From: Dechloromonas sp. CZR5
Lineage (GTDB): Bacteria; Pseudomonadota; Gammaproteobacteria; Burkholderiales; Rhodocyclaceae
DNA length: 64,000 nt
NCBI RefSeq assembly: GCF_008711155.1
Contig: NZ_VUYQ01000010.1
Coordinates: 1-64,000 of the forward strand
Direction: 5' to 3'
Below are positions 8,603-18,259 of this stretch, piece by piece (the stretch's first letter is position 1; each line of letters begins with the position of its first letter). Position numbers and translations under genes: made by a program. The notes beneath the pieces were generated by a model. It saw only the letters and a list, made by a program, of their open reading frames with translations. It did not search any database and was not told where the DNA came from.

Positions 8603-10654
8603 TTACTCGTCTTCGTCGTGCAGCTGGAACTTGCTCGCCATGTGCTGCTGCACATTCGGCGGCACGGCCGAATAGCGGGCAAATTCGATGGTGTAACTAC
8701 CCTGCCCTCCGGTCAGCGACTTCAACCGCGACTGGTAGTCGTTCAGCTCGGCCAGAGGCACTTCGCCGGAAATCGCCGCCATGCCATGGCCACGGCCGTC
8801 GGTGCCGGTAATATGGCCGCGACGACTGGACAGATCGCCGGTTAAATCGCCGATGGAACCTTCCGGAACGACGATCTCGATGGCGACGATCGGCTCGAGG
8901 ACGATGGGCCTGGCGTTACGGACGGCTTCGATCACCGCCTTGCGGGCCGCAATGGTAAAAGCCACTTCCTTGCCATCGACGGCATGCGTCTTGCCATCGA
9001 ACACCGTGACCCGGACGTCCTCGACCTCGTAGCCGGCCACGACACCGCCCTCCAGTCCCTGGCGCACACCCTTCTCCACCGCCGCCATGAAGACCCCTGG
9101 GATAACGCCGCCCTTGACCGCATCGACGAACTCGAAGCCTTCGCCGCGCCCCTGTGGCTCGATGCGCAGATGCACCTCGCCGAACTGCCCGGCGCCACCC
9201 GACTGCTTCTTGTGGCGATACATGGCTTCGGCCTGGCCGGTGATGGTTTCGCGATAGGGAATGCGCGGCGGCTGGGTGTCGACCTCCAGTTTGAACTGGC
9301 TGGCCATCTTGGCCAGCTTGGCCTTCAGGTGAATTTCGCCGAGACCGCGAATAACCGTTTCGTTGCTGCTCGGGTGCCGCTCGACGACGAAAGTCGGGTC
9401 TTCCATGGACAGCTTGCCGAGGATGTCGAACAGACGCTGTTCATCGCCTTTCTTCTTCGTCTCCACCGCGAGGCCGGCCATCGGTTTCGGAAACTCGAGC
9501 GGCATCAGGTGAATATGGTCTTCGTCATGCGAGTCGTGCAGCACGCAGTCGAATTCGATCTCGTCGACCTTGGCAATGGCGCCGATATCGCCCGGCAGCA
9601 GTTCATCCACCTCGACGGTATCCTTCCCTTGCAGCTGGTACAGGTGGCCGACCTTGATCGGACGCTTGCCATCGCCGACGAAGAGCTGCATATCCTTCTT
9701 CACCGTACCCTGATGCACCCGGAAGATACCGATCTTGCCCATGTACGGGTCGGCGACCACCTTGAAGACGTGGGCCAGCACGTGCCGGCAGGCATCCGGC
9801 ACGGCCTGGAAGGCTTCCGTCGCCCCCCCCGGCTCGCCCTTGTAGAACGGCGGCGGGTTGCCTTCGGCCGGATTCGGTGCCAGCGAAGCCAGCACGTGCA
9901 GCAATTCCTTGATGCCGGCCCCGGTCCTGGCCGAGGTGAACAGAATGGGAATCAGGTGGCCTTCGCGCAGCGCTTTCTCGAACGGCGCATGCAGTGCAGC
10001 GGCACTCGGGTCTGCGCCATCCTCGAGGTATTGGGCGAGCAGGTCTTCGTCTTCCTCGACGATCTGGTCGATCAGTGCGCGATGCGCGGCGGCGACCGAT
10101 TCGAAATCGGCATCCCCGGCATCGTGCTCAAGTACTTCGACGACATCGGCGCCGCCGTGCGCCGGCAGGTCGAGCACCATGCATTGCTTGCCGAAACGCT
10201 CGCGGATATCGGCGACCAGACCCGGCAGATCGAGATTGTCGGCATCGATCTTGTTGACGACGATCATCCGGCACAGCTTGCGTTCGGCGGCATGGCGCAT
10301 CATGCGTTCGGTCATCAGCTCGACGCCGGTCTGGGCGTTAACCACGATCAGGGCGGTATCGACCCCGGCCAGCGCGGCAATGGCCTGCCCGGCAAAATCC
10401 GGATAACCCGGGGTGTCGATCAGGTGGACATGCGTGTCTTCATAGCCGAAATTGACCACGGCCGAGTTCAGGGAGTGACCGGCTTCCTTTTCCTGGGGAT
10501 CGGAATCGCCCACGGTATTGCCCTTGTCGATGCTCCCCTTGGCGGCAATCGCGCCGGTCGCGAACAACAGGGCTTCGGCCAGGCTGGTCTTGCCGGCTGC
10601 GCCATGACCGACCAACGCGATAGAACGAAGGGCCTCGCTTGCGTATCTGGACAT
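8603..10654 (-). CDS. Elongation factor G paralogue (FusA2/EF-G-like)
   Basis: A 683-residue translational GTPase with a GTPase domain (GHGAAGKTSL P-loop near residue 17, DTPGYPDF, VVNKIDADN) and the later EF-G domains II-V. The P-loop differs from the canonical GHIDAGKTT of housekeeping EF-G, and the gene is not in the str ribosomal operon, so it is more likely the second EF-G of the FusA2 type than the main translocase. Such paralogues have been linked to ribosome recycling or stress, but the role here is inference. I chose the ATG at 10654, which follows a GGGAG Shine-Dalgarno, instead of an upstream ATG at 10672. Confidence 0.87.
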   Translation of the reverse strand: MSRYASEALRSIALVGHGAAGKTSLAEALLFATGAIAAKGSIDKGNTVGDSDPQEKEAGHSLNSAVVNFGYEDTHVHLIDTPGYPDFAGQAIAALAGVDTALIVVNAQTGVELMTERMMRHAAERKLCRMIVVNKIDADNLDLPGLVADIRERFGKQCMVLDLPAHGGADVVEVLEHDAGDADFESVAAAHRALIDQIVEEDEDLLAQYLEDGADPSAAALHAPFEKALREGHLIPILFTSARTGAGIKELLHVLASLAPNPAEGNPPPFYKGEPGGATEAFQAVPDACRHVLAHVFKVVADPYMGKIGIFRVHQGTVKKDMQLFVGDGKRPIKVGHLYQLQGKDTVEVDELLPGDIGAIAKVDEIEFDCVLHDSHDEDHIHLMPLEFPKPMAGLAVETKKKGDEQRLFDILGKLSMEDPTFVVERHPSSNETVIRGLGEIHLKAKLAKMASQFKLEVDTQPPRIPYRETITGQAEAMYRHKKQSGGAGQFGEVHLRIEPQGRGEGFEFVDAVKGGVIPGVFMAAVEKGVRQGLEGGVVAGYEVEDVRVTVFDGKTHAVDGKEVAFTIAARKAVIEAVRNARPIVLEPIVAIEIVVPEGSIGDLTGDLSSRRGHITGTDGRGHGMAAISGEVPLAELNDYQSRLKSLTGGQGSYTIEFARYSAVPPNVQQHMASKFQLHDEDE

Positions 10655-10678
10655 CTTGTTCTCCCTGAACAAATTAAA

Positions 10679-11002
10679 TCAGCGGTTTTTGGCAGCCTCG
10701 ACGGCCTCGGCCACCAGTTTTTCTGCGAAATACGGTCCCAAACCCAGAATCAGGGCGGTTGCCACGGCAACCAGCGCCACGCCGACGATCAACTGGATGG
10801 TCTGGCGACGAAACTCCGCTCCCCGGCTCAGCGCGAACCACACCGGGCCGATCACGGGCAGCAGCAACACCGGCAGGCCGGTTTTCAAACCGAAACTGAA
10901 GGCGGCCGGCACGGTACCGATATAGCCGACCAGCAGCAGCACGCCACCCGCCGCCAGCGACAGGGTCGACGCGACGGCAAAAGCCACGAATCCCCAATCC
11001 AT
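10679..11002 (-). CDS. Small three-helix membrane protein of unknown function
   Basis: A 107-residue protein with three predicted membrane helices (about 5-27, 37-59 and 67-90) and a short charged C-terminal tail rich in Ala, Glu and Lys. I do not recognise a family. Its ATG overlaps the glmU stop codon (TAATG), so it is translationally coupled to glmU. It sits 24 bases before the EF-G paralogue start. The correct frame continues from within a longer open frame that is otherwise antisense or shadow sequence of glmU. Confidence 0.75.
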   Translation of the reverse strand: MDWGFVAFAVASTLSLAAGGVLLLVGYIGTVPAAFSFGLKTGLPVLLLPVIGPVWFALSRGAEFRRQTIQLIVGVALVAVATALILGLGPYFAEKLVAEAVEAAKNR

Positions 11003-12360
11003 TATTTTTTCACCTTCTGCGGACGCACCCACCCCGGCAGCGTCAGTTGCTTGGCGCGCGACACCGTCAACGCATCGGGCGGAGCATCCTTGGTCAGCGT
11101 CGTCCCGGCGCCCAGCGTGGCACCACGGCCGACGCGCACCGGCGCCACCAGCTGGGTATCGGAGCCGATGAACACATCGTCCTCGATGACGGTCAGGTGC
11201 TTGTTGGCGCCGTCGTAGTTGCAGGTGATGGTGCCGGCACCGACATTGACGCGTTCGCCGATCTCGGCGTCGCCGATGTAGGCCAGGTGGTTGGCCTTCG
11301 ACTGCGCGGCGATCCTGCTCTTCTTGACCTCGACGAAGTTGCCGATGTGCACCTCGGGGCCGAGTTCGGTCCCCGGACGCAGCCGGGCGTAGGGGCCGAG
11401 CACACCGTCCGGGCCGATCACCGCATCCTCGAAATGGCAGAAGGCCGCAATACGGGTTCCCGCACCGACCTTGACGTTTTTCAGCACGCAGTAAGGGCCG
11501 ACTTCGACGGCATCGGCCAGCTCGACCTTGCCCTCGAAGACGCAACCGACGTCGATGGCGACATCACGCCCGTGCGTCAGTTGCCCGCGGATATCGATGC
11601 GCGCCGGGTCGGCCAGACGCACGCCGGCGACCAGCAACTGGTCGGCCAGATTGCGCTGGTGCTGACGTTCCAGTTCGGCCAGCTGCACCTTGCTATTCAC
11701 GCCCAGCACTTCCCATTCGCCTTCCGGCTGCGCTGTGCGCACCGGCAGACCCTCGGCCACGGCCAACGCGACGATGTCGGTCAGGTAGTACTCACCCTGC
11801 GCGTTGTCGTTCTTGAGTTTCCCCAGCCAGTCGGCCAAGCGGGCCGTCGGGATGGTCATGATGCCGGTATTGACCTCGCGGATCGCCTTTTGCTCCGGCG
11901 TGGCGTCCTTTTCCTCGACGATGCTGACCATGCGGCCTGCCGCGTCACGCACGATGCGGCCGTAGCCGGTCGGGTTGGCAAGATCGACGGTGAGTACCGA
12001 CAGCCCGTCCTTGCCGGCCTGCAGCAAGCGTTTCAGCGTCGCCACGGTAGTCAGCGGGACGTCGCCGTAGAGAACCAGGGTCTGCGCGGCGCTCCCCAGT
12101 TCCGGGATGGCCTGCGCCACGGCATGGCCGGTGCCCAGTTGCTGCGCCTGCTCAGCCCAGGCCAGGTCGTCGGCAGCCAGCGTGGCACGGACGACGTCAC
12201 CGCCGTGGCCATAGACGACGATCAGTTTTTCCGGCGCCAGTTGGCGGGCGGTGTCGATGACATGCTGCGCCAGCGCCTTGCCGGCAATCGGGTGCAACAC
12301 CTTGGGGAGATTGGAATGCATGCGCTTGCCTTGGCCGGCAGCGAGGATGACGATGTTCAT
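11002..12360 (-). CDS. glmU: Bifunctional UDP-GlcNAc pyrophosphorylase / glucosamine-1-phosphate acetyltransferase
   Basis: Makes UDP-N-acetylglucosamine for peptidoglycan and LPS: the C-terminal domain acetylates glucosamine-1-phosphate and the N-terminal domain transfers UMP. The 452 residues match the family (about 456). The N-terminus has the nucleotide motif [17 protein letters not shown] (about 6-22), followed by a Rossmann uridyltransferase domain. From about residue 250 a left-handed beta helix of hexapeptide repeats follows, containing the [12 protein letters not shown] and NYDGANKH regions. It is the first gene of a likely unit glmU, small membrane protein, EF-G paralogue. A GCCGGC inverted repeat lies just upstream. 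Confidence 0.97.
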   Translation of the reverse strand: MNIVILAAGQGKRMHSNLPKVLHPIAGKALAQHVIDTARQLAPEKLIVVYGHGGDVVRATLAADDLAWAEQAQQLGTGHAVAQAIPELGSAAQTLVLYGDVPLTTVATLKRLLQAGKDGLSVLTVDLANPTGYGRIVRDAAGRMVSIVEEKDATPEQKAIREVNTGIMTIPTARLADWLGKLKNDNAQGEYYLTDIVALAVAEGLPVRTAQPEGEWEVLGVNSKVQLAELERQHQRNLADQLLVAGVRLADPARIDIRGQLTHGRDVAIDVGCVFEGKVELADAVEVGPYCVLKNVKVGAGTRIAAFCHFEDAVIGPDGVLGPYARLRPGTELGPEVHIGNFVEVKKSRIAAQSKANHLAYIGDAEIGERVNVGAGTITCNYDGANKHLTVIEDDVFIGSDTQLVAPVRVGRGATLGAGTTLTKDAPPDALTVSRAKQLTLPGWVRPQKVKK

Positions 12361-12399
12361 GATTGGCTTCAGGTTAAGGGCCGGCTGGTGCCGGCAGAT

Positions 12400-13143
12400 T
12401 CATGCGATCTTTTTCTGTTCCTGCCCGCCGATGATGTCGGCCAGCACGGCCTTGCCGCGTGTCGATACCACCCAGTGCAGGACATTCTTTTCGTTGATCC
12501 GGGTTTCGATGACGCCCAGCGTCTTCATGACGGTCAGCCGCTGACTGACCAGTTCGCGGGCCAGCCCGGTACTGTCGCAGATGGCCGCGAGATTGCCGTA
12601 GACGAAGCTTTCTTCGGACAGGGCGCGCAGGATTTCGACATCGTTGTACGAGAGCACCTCGCGCGGGTCCGGTTCGCTGCTCTTGGCTACCTCGGCTTCC
12701 GGCTTGGCCGCTGCCGGCACCGGCATTACCGGCTCCTCGCGCTTCTGCTGCTTGAGATGCCCGACATCGCGACGAACCTGATCGATCTGCCCCATCAGGC
12801 GCTGCACCATGTTCTCGAACAGGCGGCGCGAGGCGACGACGTAGATGAGGCAGAAACCGGCAAAAACGTAGTAATCGATGGGCTTGGTGCGCGCCCCTTC
12901 GAGCAGGGTGCTGGAAATCATGTTGAGGAACATCGGCACCGTCAGGGCCGCCAGCACACCGAAAACCGGATATTTGACCCAGTCGCGCCGGGCGGGCTCG
13001 CCCTGGCGATCGGCCAGGAAGTAGTTGGCCACGCCGCCCAGCACGCCGGCCAGGACCATGACACCAAGAACGAGCAGCATGTGCCCATCAAGCGCTCCGT
13101 TCGGAGTCGTCACCTGCAAGGCAGGTTGCAGCTCAGCCGACAT
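12400..13143 (-). CDS. Three-TM protein with C-terminal winged helix (YLATT / YEATS-associated-helix type)
   Basis: A 247-residue protein. Three membrane helices are visible at about 21-43, 58-78 and 89-106. The third is followed by an amphipathic coiled segment (about 107-135), a Pro/Ala linker (about 138-160) and a winged-helix-like domain (about 165-237: LSYNDVEILRALSEESF, then a QRLTVMKTLGVIETR recognition-helix stretch). The membrane part, with LTVPMFLNMISSTLL and ASRRLFENMV, matches my memory of proteins labelled YEATS-associated helix-containing (YLATT, three TM). That family was described as accompanying YEATS-like domains in predicted signalling or conflict systems. No YEATS gene is adjacent here. 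Family assignment is moderate; function is unknown. Confidence 0.65.
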   Translation of the reverse strand: MSAELQPALQVTTPNGALDGHMLLVLGVMVLAGVLGGVANYFLADRQGEPARRDWVKYPVFGVLAALTVPMFLNMISSTLLEGARTKPIDYYVFAGFCLIYVVASRRLFENMVQRLMGQIDQVRRDVGHLKQQKREEPVMPVPAAAKPEAEVAKSSEPDPREVLSYNDVEILRALSEESFVYGNLAAICDSTGLARELVSQRLTVMKTLGVIETRINEKNVLHWVVSTRGKAVLADIIGGQEQKKIA

Positions 13144-13212
13144 AAATCCCCCTTGTTATCCTGCGCCATTTTCACATGATTACGGCACACAGGGGAAGGC
13201 ATCGGCATGACC

Positions 13213-14745
13213 TCAGGAGGTCCCGTCCGTCGACCGGCGGCGGTCATGCATGCGTTCGGCGAGCAGGCTCACTTCGCCCTTTTCGTCCTGCTGCTCCAGA
13301 CGCACGGCAAAACCCCACAGATAAGCCAGGTGCTCGAGGACGCGCTCATAGTCGGGCGCCAGATCCCGGCGGCGGTGCTTGAAATGGCGCAGGGTCAGCG
13401 AACGGTCGCCGCGCAGGTCGACATTCCACACCTGGATGTCGGGGTCATGGCTACCCAGGTTGTACTGGTCGGACAGCTTGAGACGCAAGGCGCGGTAACC
13501 CGGATCGTCGTGAATGGCGCTGACCTCCAGCTTGTCCCGCTCATCATCGTCGAGCACGGCGAAAAAGCGGAACTGGCGCATCAGGCGGGGCGACAGGAAC
13601 TGCGCGATGAAGCTCTCGTCCTTGAAATTACGCATGGCGAAATCGAAGGTCTCCCGCCAGTCTGAACCGGCGACCCCCGGGAACCAGGCACGGTCCTCGT
13701 CGTCCGGTGCCTCGCAGATGCGGCGCAGGTCCTGCCACATGGCGAAACCCAGGGCATAAGGATTGATGCCGGAATACCAGTTGCTGTTGTAGGGCGGCTG
13801 CATGACGACATTGGTATGCGACTGCAGAAATTCGAACATGAAGCCGTCGCCGACGCGCCCCTCGTCGTACAGGGTATTGAGCAGGGTATGGTGCCAGTAG
13901 GTCGCCCAGCCTTCGTTCATGACCTGCGTCTGGCGCTGCGGATAGAAATACTGGCCGATCTTGCGCACGATGCGGATGATCTCGCGCTGCCACGGTTCGA
14001 GCAGGGGAGCGTGCTTTTCGACGAAATAGAGCAGGTTTTCCTCCGGCTCGACCGGAAAACGCGCCTCCTCGCCGCTTTGCGCCGCCGCTTCATGCTTGGG
14101 CAGCGTGCGCCACAGTTCGTTCACCTGCGACTGCAGGTAGGCCTCGCGTTCCCGCTGGCGCTCCCTTTCCTTTTGCAGGGACAGTTGTGGCGAACGCTTG
14201 TAGCGGTCGACACCGAGGCTGGACACGGCATGGCAGGCGTCGATCAACTGTTCGACGGCATCGACGCCGTGGCGCTCCTCGCACTCGGCGATGTAATTCC
14301 GGGCGAAGACCAGGTAGTCGACGATGGCGTCGGCACTGGTCCACTGCTTGAACAAGTGGTTGCCCTTGAAGAAGGAGTTGTGGCCGTAGGCGGCATGGGC
14401 GATGACCAGGGCCTGCATGGCCATGGTGTTCTCTTCCATCAGATAGGCGATGCACGGGTCGGAGTTGATGACGATCTCGTAGGCCAGCCCCATCTGGCCA
14501 CGCTTGTAGCGGTTCTCGGTTTCCAGGAAATGCTTGCCGAAAGACCAATGGTGGTAATAGACCGGCATGCCGATGGCGGCATAGGCGTCCATCATCTGCT
14601 CGGCGGTGATGATCTCCAGCTGGTGGCGGTAGCAGTCGAGGCCATATTCGCGGGCGACGCGGCCGATCTCGGCATCGGCACGGTCGAGTTCCTCGAAAGT
14701 CCAGTCCGACCCTTCGGCGATCTTCGGCTGACGTTTCCGGCTCAT
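13213..14745 (-). CDS. SpoVR family protein
   Basis: A 510-residue SpoVR/YcgB homologue with the conserved PVYYHHWSFGKHF, NEGWATYWHHT and YALGFAMWQDL stretches, rich in His and Glu in a way that suggests a metal- or redox-dependent fold of unknown biochemistry. The ATG at 14745 overlaps the yeaH stop (ATGA), so it is the last gene of prkA-yeaH-spoVR, a stress/stationary-phase operon widespread in proteobacteria. The longer open frame begins 39 codons upstream inside yeaH and is not used. In enterobacteria the homologous genes respond to starvation and to RpoS; regulation here is inferred. Confidence 0.93.
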   Translation of the reverse strand: MSRKRQPKIAEGSDWTFEELDRADAEIGRVAREYGLDCYRHQLEIITAEQMMDAYAAIGMPVYYHHWSFGKHFLETENRYKRGQMGLAYEIVINSDPCIAYLMEENTMAMQALVIAHAAYGHNSFFKGNHLFKQWTSADAIVDYLVFARNYIAECEERHGVDAVEQLIDACHAVSSLGVDRYKRSPQLSLQKERERQREREAYLQSQVNELWRTLPKHEAAAQSGEEARFPVEPEENLLYFVEKHAPLLEPWQREIIRIVRKIGQYFYPQRQTQVMNEGWATYWHHTLLNTLYDEGRVGDGFMFEFLQSHTNVVMQPPYNSNWYSGINPYALGFAMWQDLRRICEAPDDEDRAWFPGVAGSDWRETFDFAMRNFKDESFIAQFLSPRLMRQFRFFAVLDDDERDKLEVSAIHDDPGYRALRLKLSDQYNLGSHDPDIQVWNVDLRGDRSLTLRHFKHRRRDLAPDYERVLEHLAYLWGFAVRLEQQDEKGEVSLLAERMHDRRRSTDGTS

Positions 14746-16013
14746 ACCAGTTTCTTCCTGAATAATTCCCGGAAGACCGGGTAGATGTCGCTCGGCGCAA
14801 CGATGCGTTGCTGGGCGAAAACGCCCGCATGGGCGGCGACCAGCTTTTCGTATTCGCGCCACAGGTTCTGCGGCTCCGCCTCGGTGATCTCGACGTAGGC
14901 GAAATACTGAACCACGGGCAGGATGGATTCGGAGAGCAGCTCACGGCAACCCGGCGAATCGGAATCCCAGTTGTCGCCGTCGGAAGCTTGGGCGCCGTAG
15001 ATGTTCCACATCGTGCTCGAATAGCGCGCCTGGATGATCTCGAGCATCAGTTTCAGCGCCGACGAGACGATGGTGCCACCGGTCTCGCGCGAGTGGAAAA
15101 AGGTGTCCTCATCGACCTCCTCAGCGATGGTGTGATGGCGGATGAACACCACTTCGATGTGTTCGTAGTTCCGGTTGAGGAACAGGTAGAGCAGCATGAA
15201 GAAGCGCTTGGCCATCTGCTTGGTGGCCTCGTCCATTGAGCCGGAGACATCCATCAGGCAGAACATCACCGCCTGCGTCGAAGGCTGCGGGATGCGCACC
15301 CGGTTGGCGTAGCGCAGGTCGAAGGGATCGATGAACGGAATGGCTTCCTGCTTGGCGCGCAGAATCGCTATTTCGTGGCGCAGCCGGGCGATTTCGTCCG
15401 GATCGGGGTTGGCCTCGTCGAGCAGCGATTCGAGTTCGTTCTGCAGATCACGCAACCGGCGGCGGTACGGCCCGCCGATGGCCAGGCGCCGCCCGGCGGC
15501 ACTCCGCATGGTTCGCACCAGATTGATGTTGGTCGGCACTCCGCTCTGGGTATAACCGGCCCGTACCCGCTTGTATTCGTCGATCCGCGCCAGCTGGCGC
15601 TTGACCAGATTGGGCAGGGCCAGTTCGTCGAAGAAGATGTCGAGAAACTCGTCCCGGGTCAGGGTGAAGACGAAATCATCCAGTCCGTCGCCTTCGTTGC
15701 TCGCCTGCCCCTTGCCTTGGCCGCCACCGCCTTCGGTCGGCCTGTCCATCTGGTCGCCCTGCGCGAAGCGATCGTTGCCGGGATGGACGGTCTCGCGCCG
15801 ACCGCCCCGCCCATGGCGGAAATGCGGTTCGCCGATATCCTTGCCCGGGATGCCGATCTTCTCGCCGTTCTCGAGGTCGCGGATGCCCCGCTTGGCGATG
15901 GCATCCGCCACCGCCTTCCTGATCTGCCCCTTGAAGCGGCGAATGAAGCGGCCACGATTGATCGAACTCTTGTTCCTGCTGTCCTGCCGACGATCGATGA
16001 TACGTACGGTCAT
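14742..16013 (-). CDS. yeaH: YeaH/YhbH family DUF444 protein
   Basis: A 423-residue DUF444 protein with a von Willebrand A-like half: the MIDAS-type motif DVSGSMDEATK lies in CLMDVSGSMDEATKQMAKRF. The N-terminal third is highly charged, with a Gly/Gln-rich stretch (GGGGQGKGQ). It is coupled to spoVR by a 4-base overlap and follows prkA after 70 bases. The family always travels with PrkA kinase, and YeaG/YeaH act together in sustained nitrogen starvation in E. coli; the biochemical role is unknown. The start at 16013 follows GGGAGG; an upstream ATG at 16025 is less well placed. Confidence 0.93.
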   Translation of the reverse strand: MTVRIIDRRQDSRNKSSINRGRFIRRFKGQIRKAVADAIAKRGIRDLENGEKIGIPGKDIGEPHFRHGRGGRRETVHPGNDRFAQGDQMDRPTEGGGGQGKGQASNEGDGLDDFVFTLTRDEFLDIFFDELALPNLVKRQLARIDEYKRVRAGYTQSGVPTNINLVRTMRSAAGRRLAIGGPYRRRLRDLQNELESLLDEANPDPDEIARLRHEIAILRAKQEAIPFIDPFDLRYANRVRIPQPSTQAVMFCLMDVSGSMDEATKQMAKRFFMLLYLFLNRNYEHIEVVFIRHHTIAEEVDEDTFFHSRETGGTIVSSALKLMLEIIQARYSSTMWNIYGAQASDGDNWDSDSPGCRELLSESILPVVQYFAYVEITEAEPQNLWREYEKLVAAHAGVFAQQRIVAPSDIYPVFRELFRKKLV

Positions 16014-16045
16014 GACGCCTCCCATTGTCCGCTGCCTGCTGGCTG

Positions 16046-16070
16046 GGGGCGCCCGCCAGGCAAGCGCCCC
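16046..16070 (-). repeat. GC hairpin between prkA and yeaH
   Basis: GGGGCGC (16046-16052) pairs with GCGCCCC (16064-16070) in the 70-bp gap of the operon. There is no T run, so it is more likely an mRNA-processing or stability element, or partial attenuation, than a terminator. Confidence 0.4.
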
Positions 16071-16083
16071 GCCACCTGACTGC

Positions 16084-18006
16084 TCAGCTGCTCTTTCTGA
16101 CGCGCAGATACCACTCGCAGAGCAGACGCACCTGCTTTTCGGTATAGCCCTTGTCGCTCATGCGATCGACGAAGTCCTGATGCTTCTTCTGCTCGTCGGC
16201 ACTGGCCTTGGTGTTGAAGGAGATGACCGGCAGCAAATCCTCGGTGTTCGAGAACATGCGCTTCTCGATCACCGCCCGCAGCTTCTCGTAACTGGTCCAG
16301 GCCGGGTTCTTGCCATCGTGCTTGGCCCGGGCGCGCAGCACGAAGTTGACCACCTCGTTGCGGAAGTCCTTGGGATTGCTGATGCCAGCCGGCTTCTCGA
16401 TCTTTTCCAATTCATCGTTGAGGGCCGACCGGTCGAGCATTTCGCCGGTGTTCGGATCGCGGAACTCCTGGTCCTGAATCCAGAAGTCGGCATAGGTCAC
16501 GTAGCGATCGAAGATGTTCTGGCCGTACTCGGAGTAGCTTTCCAGGTAGGCGGTCTGGATTTCCTTGCCGATAAACTCCGCGTATCTCGGGCTGAGGAAC
16601 TCCTTCAGGAAGCGCAGGTAGCGCTCCTCGACCTCCGGCGCGAACTGCTCCTGCTCGACCTGCTGTTCCAGCACGTACATCAGGTGCACCGGGTTGGCGG
16701 CAATTTCGCGGTGATCGAAGTTGAACACCTTGGACAGTATCTTGAAGGCGAAACGGGTGGATAGCCCGGTCATGCCTTCGTCCACCCCGGCAAAGTCGCG
16801 ATATTCCTGATAGCTCTTGGCCTTCGGATCGGTGTCCTTGAGGTTTTCGCCGTCATAGACGCGCATCTTGCTGAACAGGCTGGAGTTTTCCGGCTCCTTG
16901 AGGCGTGACAACACCGAGAACTGGGCCATCATGCGCAACGTGTCCGGCGCGCAGGGTGCCGCCGCCAGCGACGAATTGGCCAGCAATTTCTCGTAGATGT
17001 GCATTTCGTCGGTCACCCGCAGCGAGTACGGCACCTTGACGATGTAAATGCGGTCGAGGAAGGCCTCGTTATTGCGATTATTTTTGAAAGCCTGCCACTC
17101 GGCCTCGTTGGAGTGGGCGAGGATCAGGCCGTCGAAGGGAATCGCACCGAAGCCTTCGGTGCCCTTGTAGTTCTGCTCCTGCGTCGCGGTCAGCAACGGA
17201 TGCAGGACCTTGATCGGCGCCTTGAACATTTCGACGAACTCAAGAATGCCGCGGTTGGCCAGGCACAGGCCGCCGGAGTAGGAGTAGGCATCCGGATCGT
17301 TCTGCGAGTAGGTTTCCAGCTTGCGGATATCGATCTTGCCGACCAGCGAGGAAATGTCCTGATTGTTCTCGTCGCCCGGTTCGGTCTTGGCCACGGCGAT
17401 TTGCGACAGCACGGAGGGGCACAGGCGGACGACGCGGAAACGGGTGATATCACCGCCGAATTCCTGCAGGCGCTTGACCGCCCACGGACTCATGATGCCG
17501 CCCAGGTAGCGGCGGGGAATGCCGTAATCCTGCTCGAGGATCGGCCCATCCTCATCGATGTTGAACAGGGCGAGCGGCGACTCATGCACCGGCGAGCCCT
17601 TGATCGCATAGAAGGGGACTTTCTCGATCAGCGCCTTCAGCCGTTCGGCCAGCGAGGACTTGCCGCCGCCGACCGGGCCGAGCAGATAAAGAATCTGCTT
17701 CTTTTCTTCCAGCCCCTGTGCAGCATGGCGGAAGTAGGAGACGATGTGCTCGATCACCTCCTCCATGCCGTAGAACTCGCGGAAGGCCGGATAGAGCTTG
17801 AGCATCTTGTTGGCGAAGATGCGTGACAGGCGGGGATCCAGCCGGGTATCCACCAGCTCCGGCTCACCGATGGCCATCAACATGCGCTCGGCGACGCTGG
17901 CATAGGCACTCGGATCGTTGCGGCACAAATCCAGGTATTCCTGAATCGACAGCTCCTCTTCCTGCGCCGCTTCATAGCGACTCTGGTAACGCGTGAAGAT
18001 CGACAT
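16084..18006 (-). CDS. prkA: PrkA family serine protein kinase / AAA+ protein
   Basis: A 640-residue PrkA/YeaG homologue (the E. coli protein is about 644). The AAA+ Walker A motif LGPVGGGKSSLAERL lies near residues 105-120, and the C-terminal kinase-like domain covers roughly the last third. The ATG at 18006 is preceded by GGAGG, which decides this start over the open frame that extends to 18204. It heads prkA-yeaH-spoVR. PrkA is a cytoplasmic starvation-response protein; both kinase and protease activity have been reported for homologues. The region upstream to 18205 shows no clear promoter. Confidence 0.95.
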   Translation of the reverse strand: MSIFTRYQSRYEAAQEEELSIQEYLDLCRNDPSAYASVAERMLMAIGEPELVDTRLDPRLSRIFANKMLKLYPAFREFYGMEEVIEHIVSYFRHAAQGLEEKKQILYLLGPVGGGKSSLAERLKALIEKVPFYAIKGSPVHESPLALFNIDEDGPILEQDYGIPRRYLGGIMSPWAVKRLQEFGGDITRFRVVRLCPSVLSQIAVAKTEPGDENNQDISSLVGKIDIRKLETYSQNDPDAYSYSGGLCLANRGILEFVEMFKAPIKVLHPLLTATQEQNYKGTEGFGAIPFDGLILAHSNEAEWQAFKNNRNNEAFLDRIYIVKVPYSLRVTDEMHIYEKLLANSSLAAAPCAPDTLRMMAQFSVLSRLKEPENSSLFSKMRVYDGENLKDTDPKAKSYQEYRDFAGVDEGMTGLSTRFAFKILSKVFNFDHREIAANPVHLMYVLEQQVEQEQFAPEVEERYLRFLKEFLSPRYAEFIGKEIQTAYLESYSEYGQNIFDRYVTYADFWIQDQEFRDPNTGEMLDRSALNDELEKIEKPAGISNPKDFRNEVVNFVLRARAKHDGKNPAWTSYEKLRAVIEKRMFSNTEDLLPVISFNTKASADEQKKHQDFVDRMSDKGYTEKQVRLLCEWYLRVRKSS

Positions 18007-18200
18007 GGCTACCTCCGCTGAATGGGTGGTCTGTACGGCTATCGGTGGTTCTATCTTCCCGTTCGAATCATGCCTGCGGCCAGAAAACCTTGGCCGCCAA
18101 GCAACAGGACGACATACCCGGCCCTGCTTTTGTTTTTCTATTCGACTGACTGCAGCCGGCCGAGTTCGCAAAATGACAGATTTTCCGACCAACGGCCAAA

Positions 18201-18235
18201 ACAAAGGCCCTGCCGGCTTTCGCGCGGCAGGGCCT
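18201..18235 (-). terminator. Intrinsic terminator of gltBD
   Basis: AGGCCCTGCCG (18205-18215) pairs perfectly with CGGCAGGGCCT (18225-18235). On the minus strand it is followed by TTTGTTTTGG. It lies 25 bases past the gltD stop. Confidence 0.85.
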
Positions 18236-18259
18236 CGGGGTGGCGCAACAGTCGGCTGT

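Noticed and set aside
8984..13179. Long plus-strand frames opposite the EF-G paralogue, glmU and the YLATT-like gene
   Set aside because: Shadows with no recognisable motif; the minus strand explains the region.
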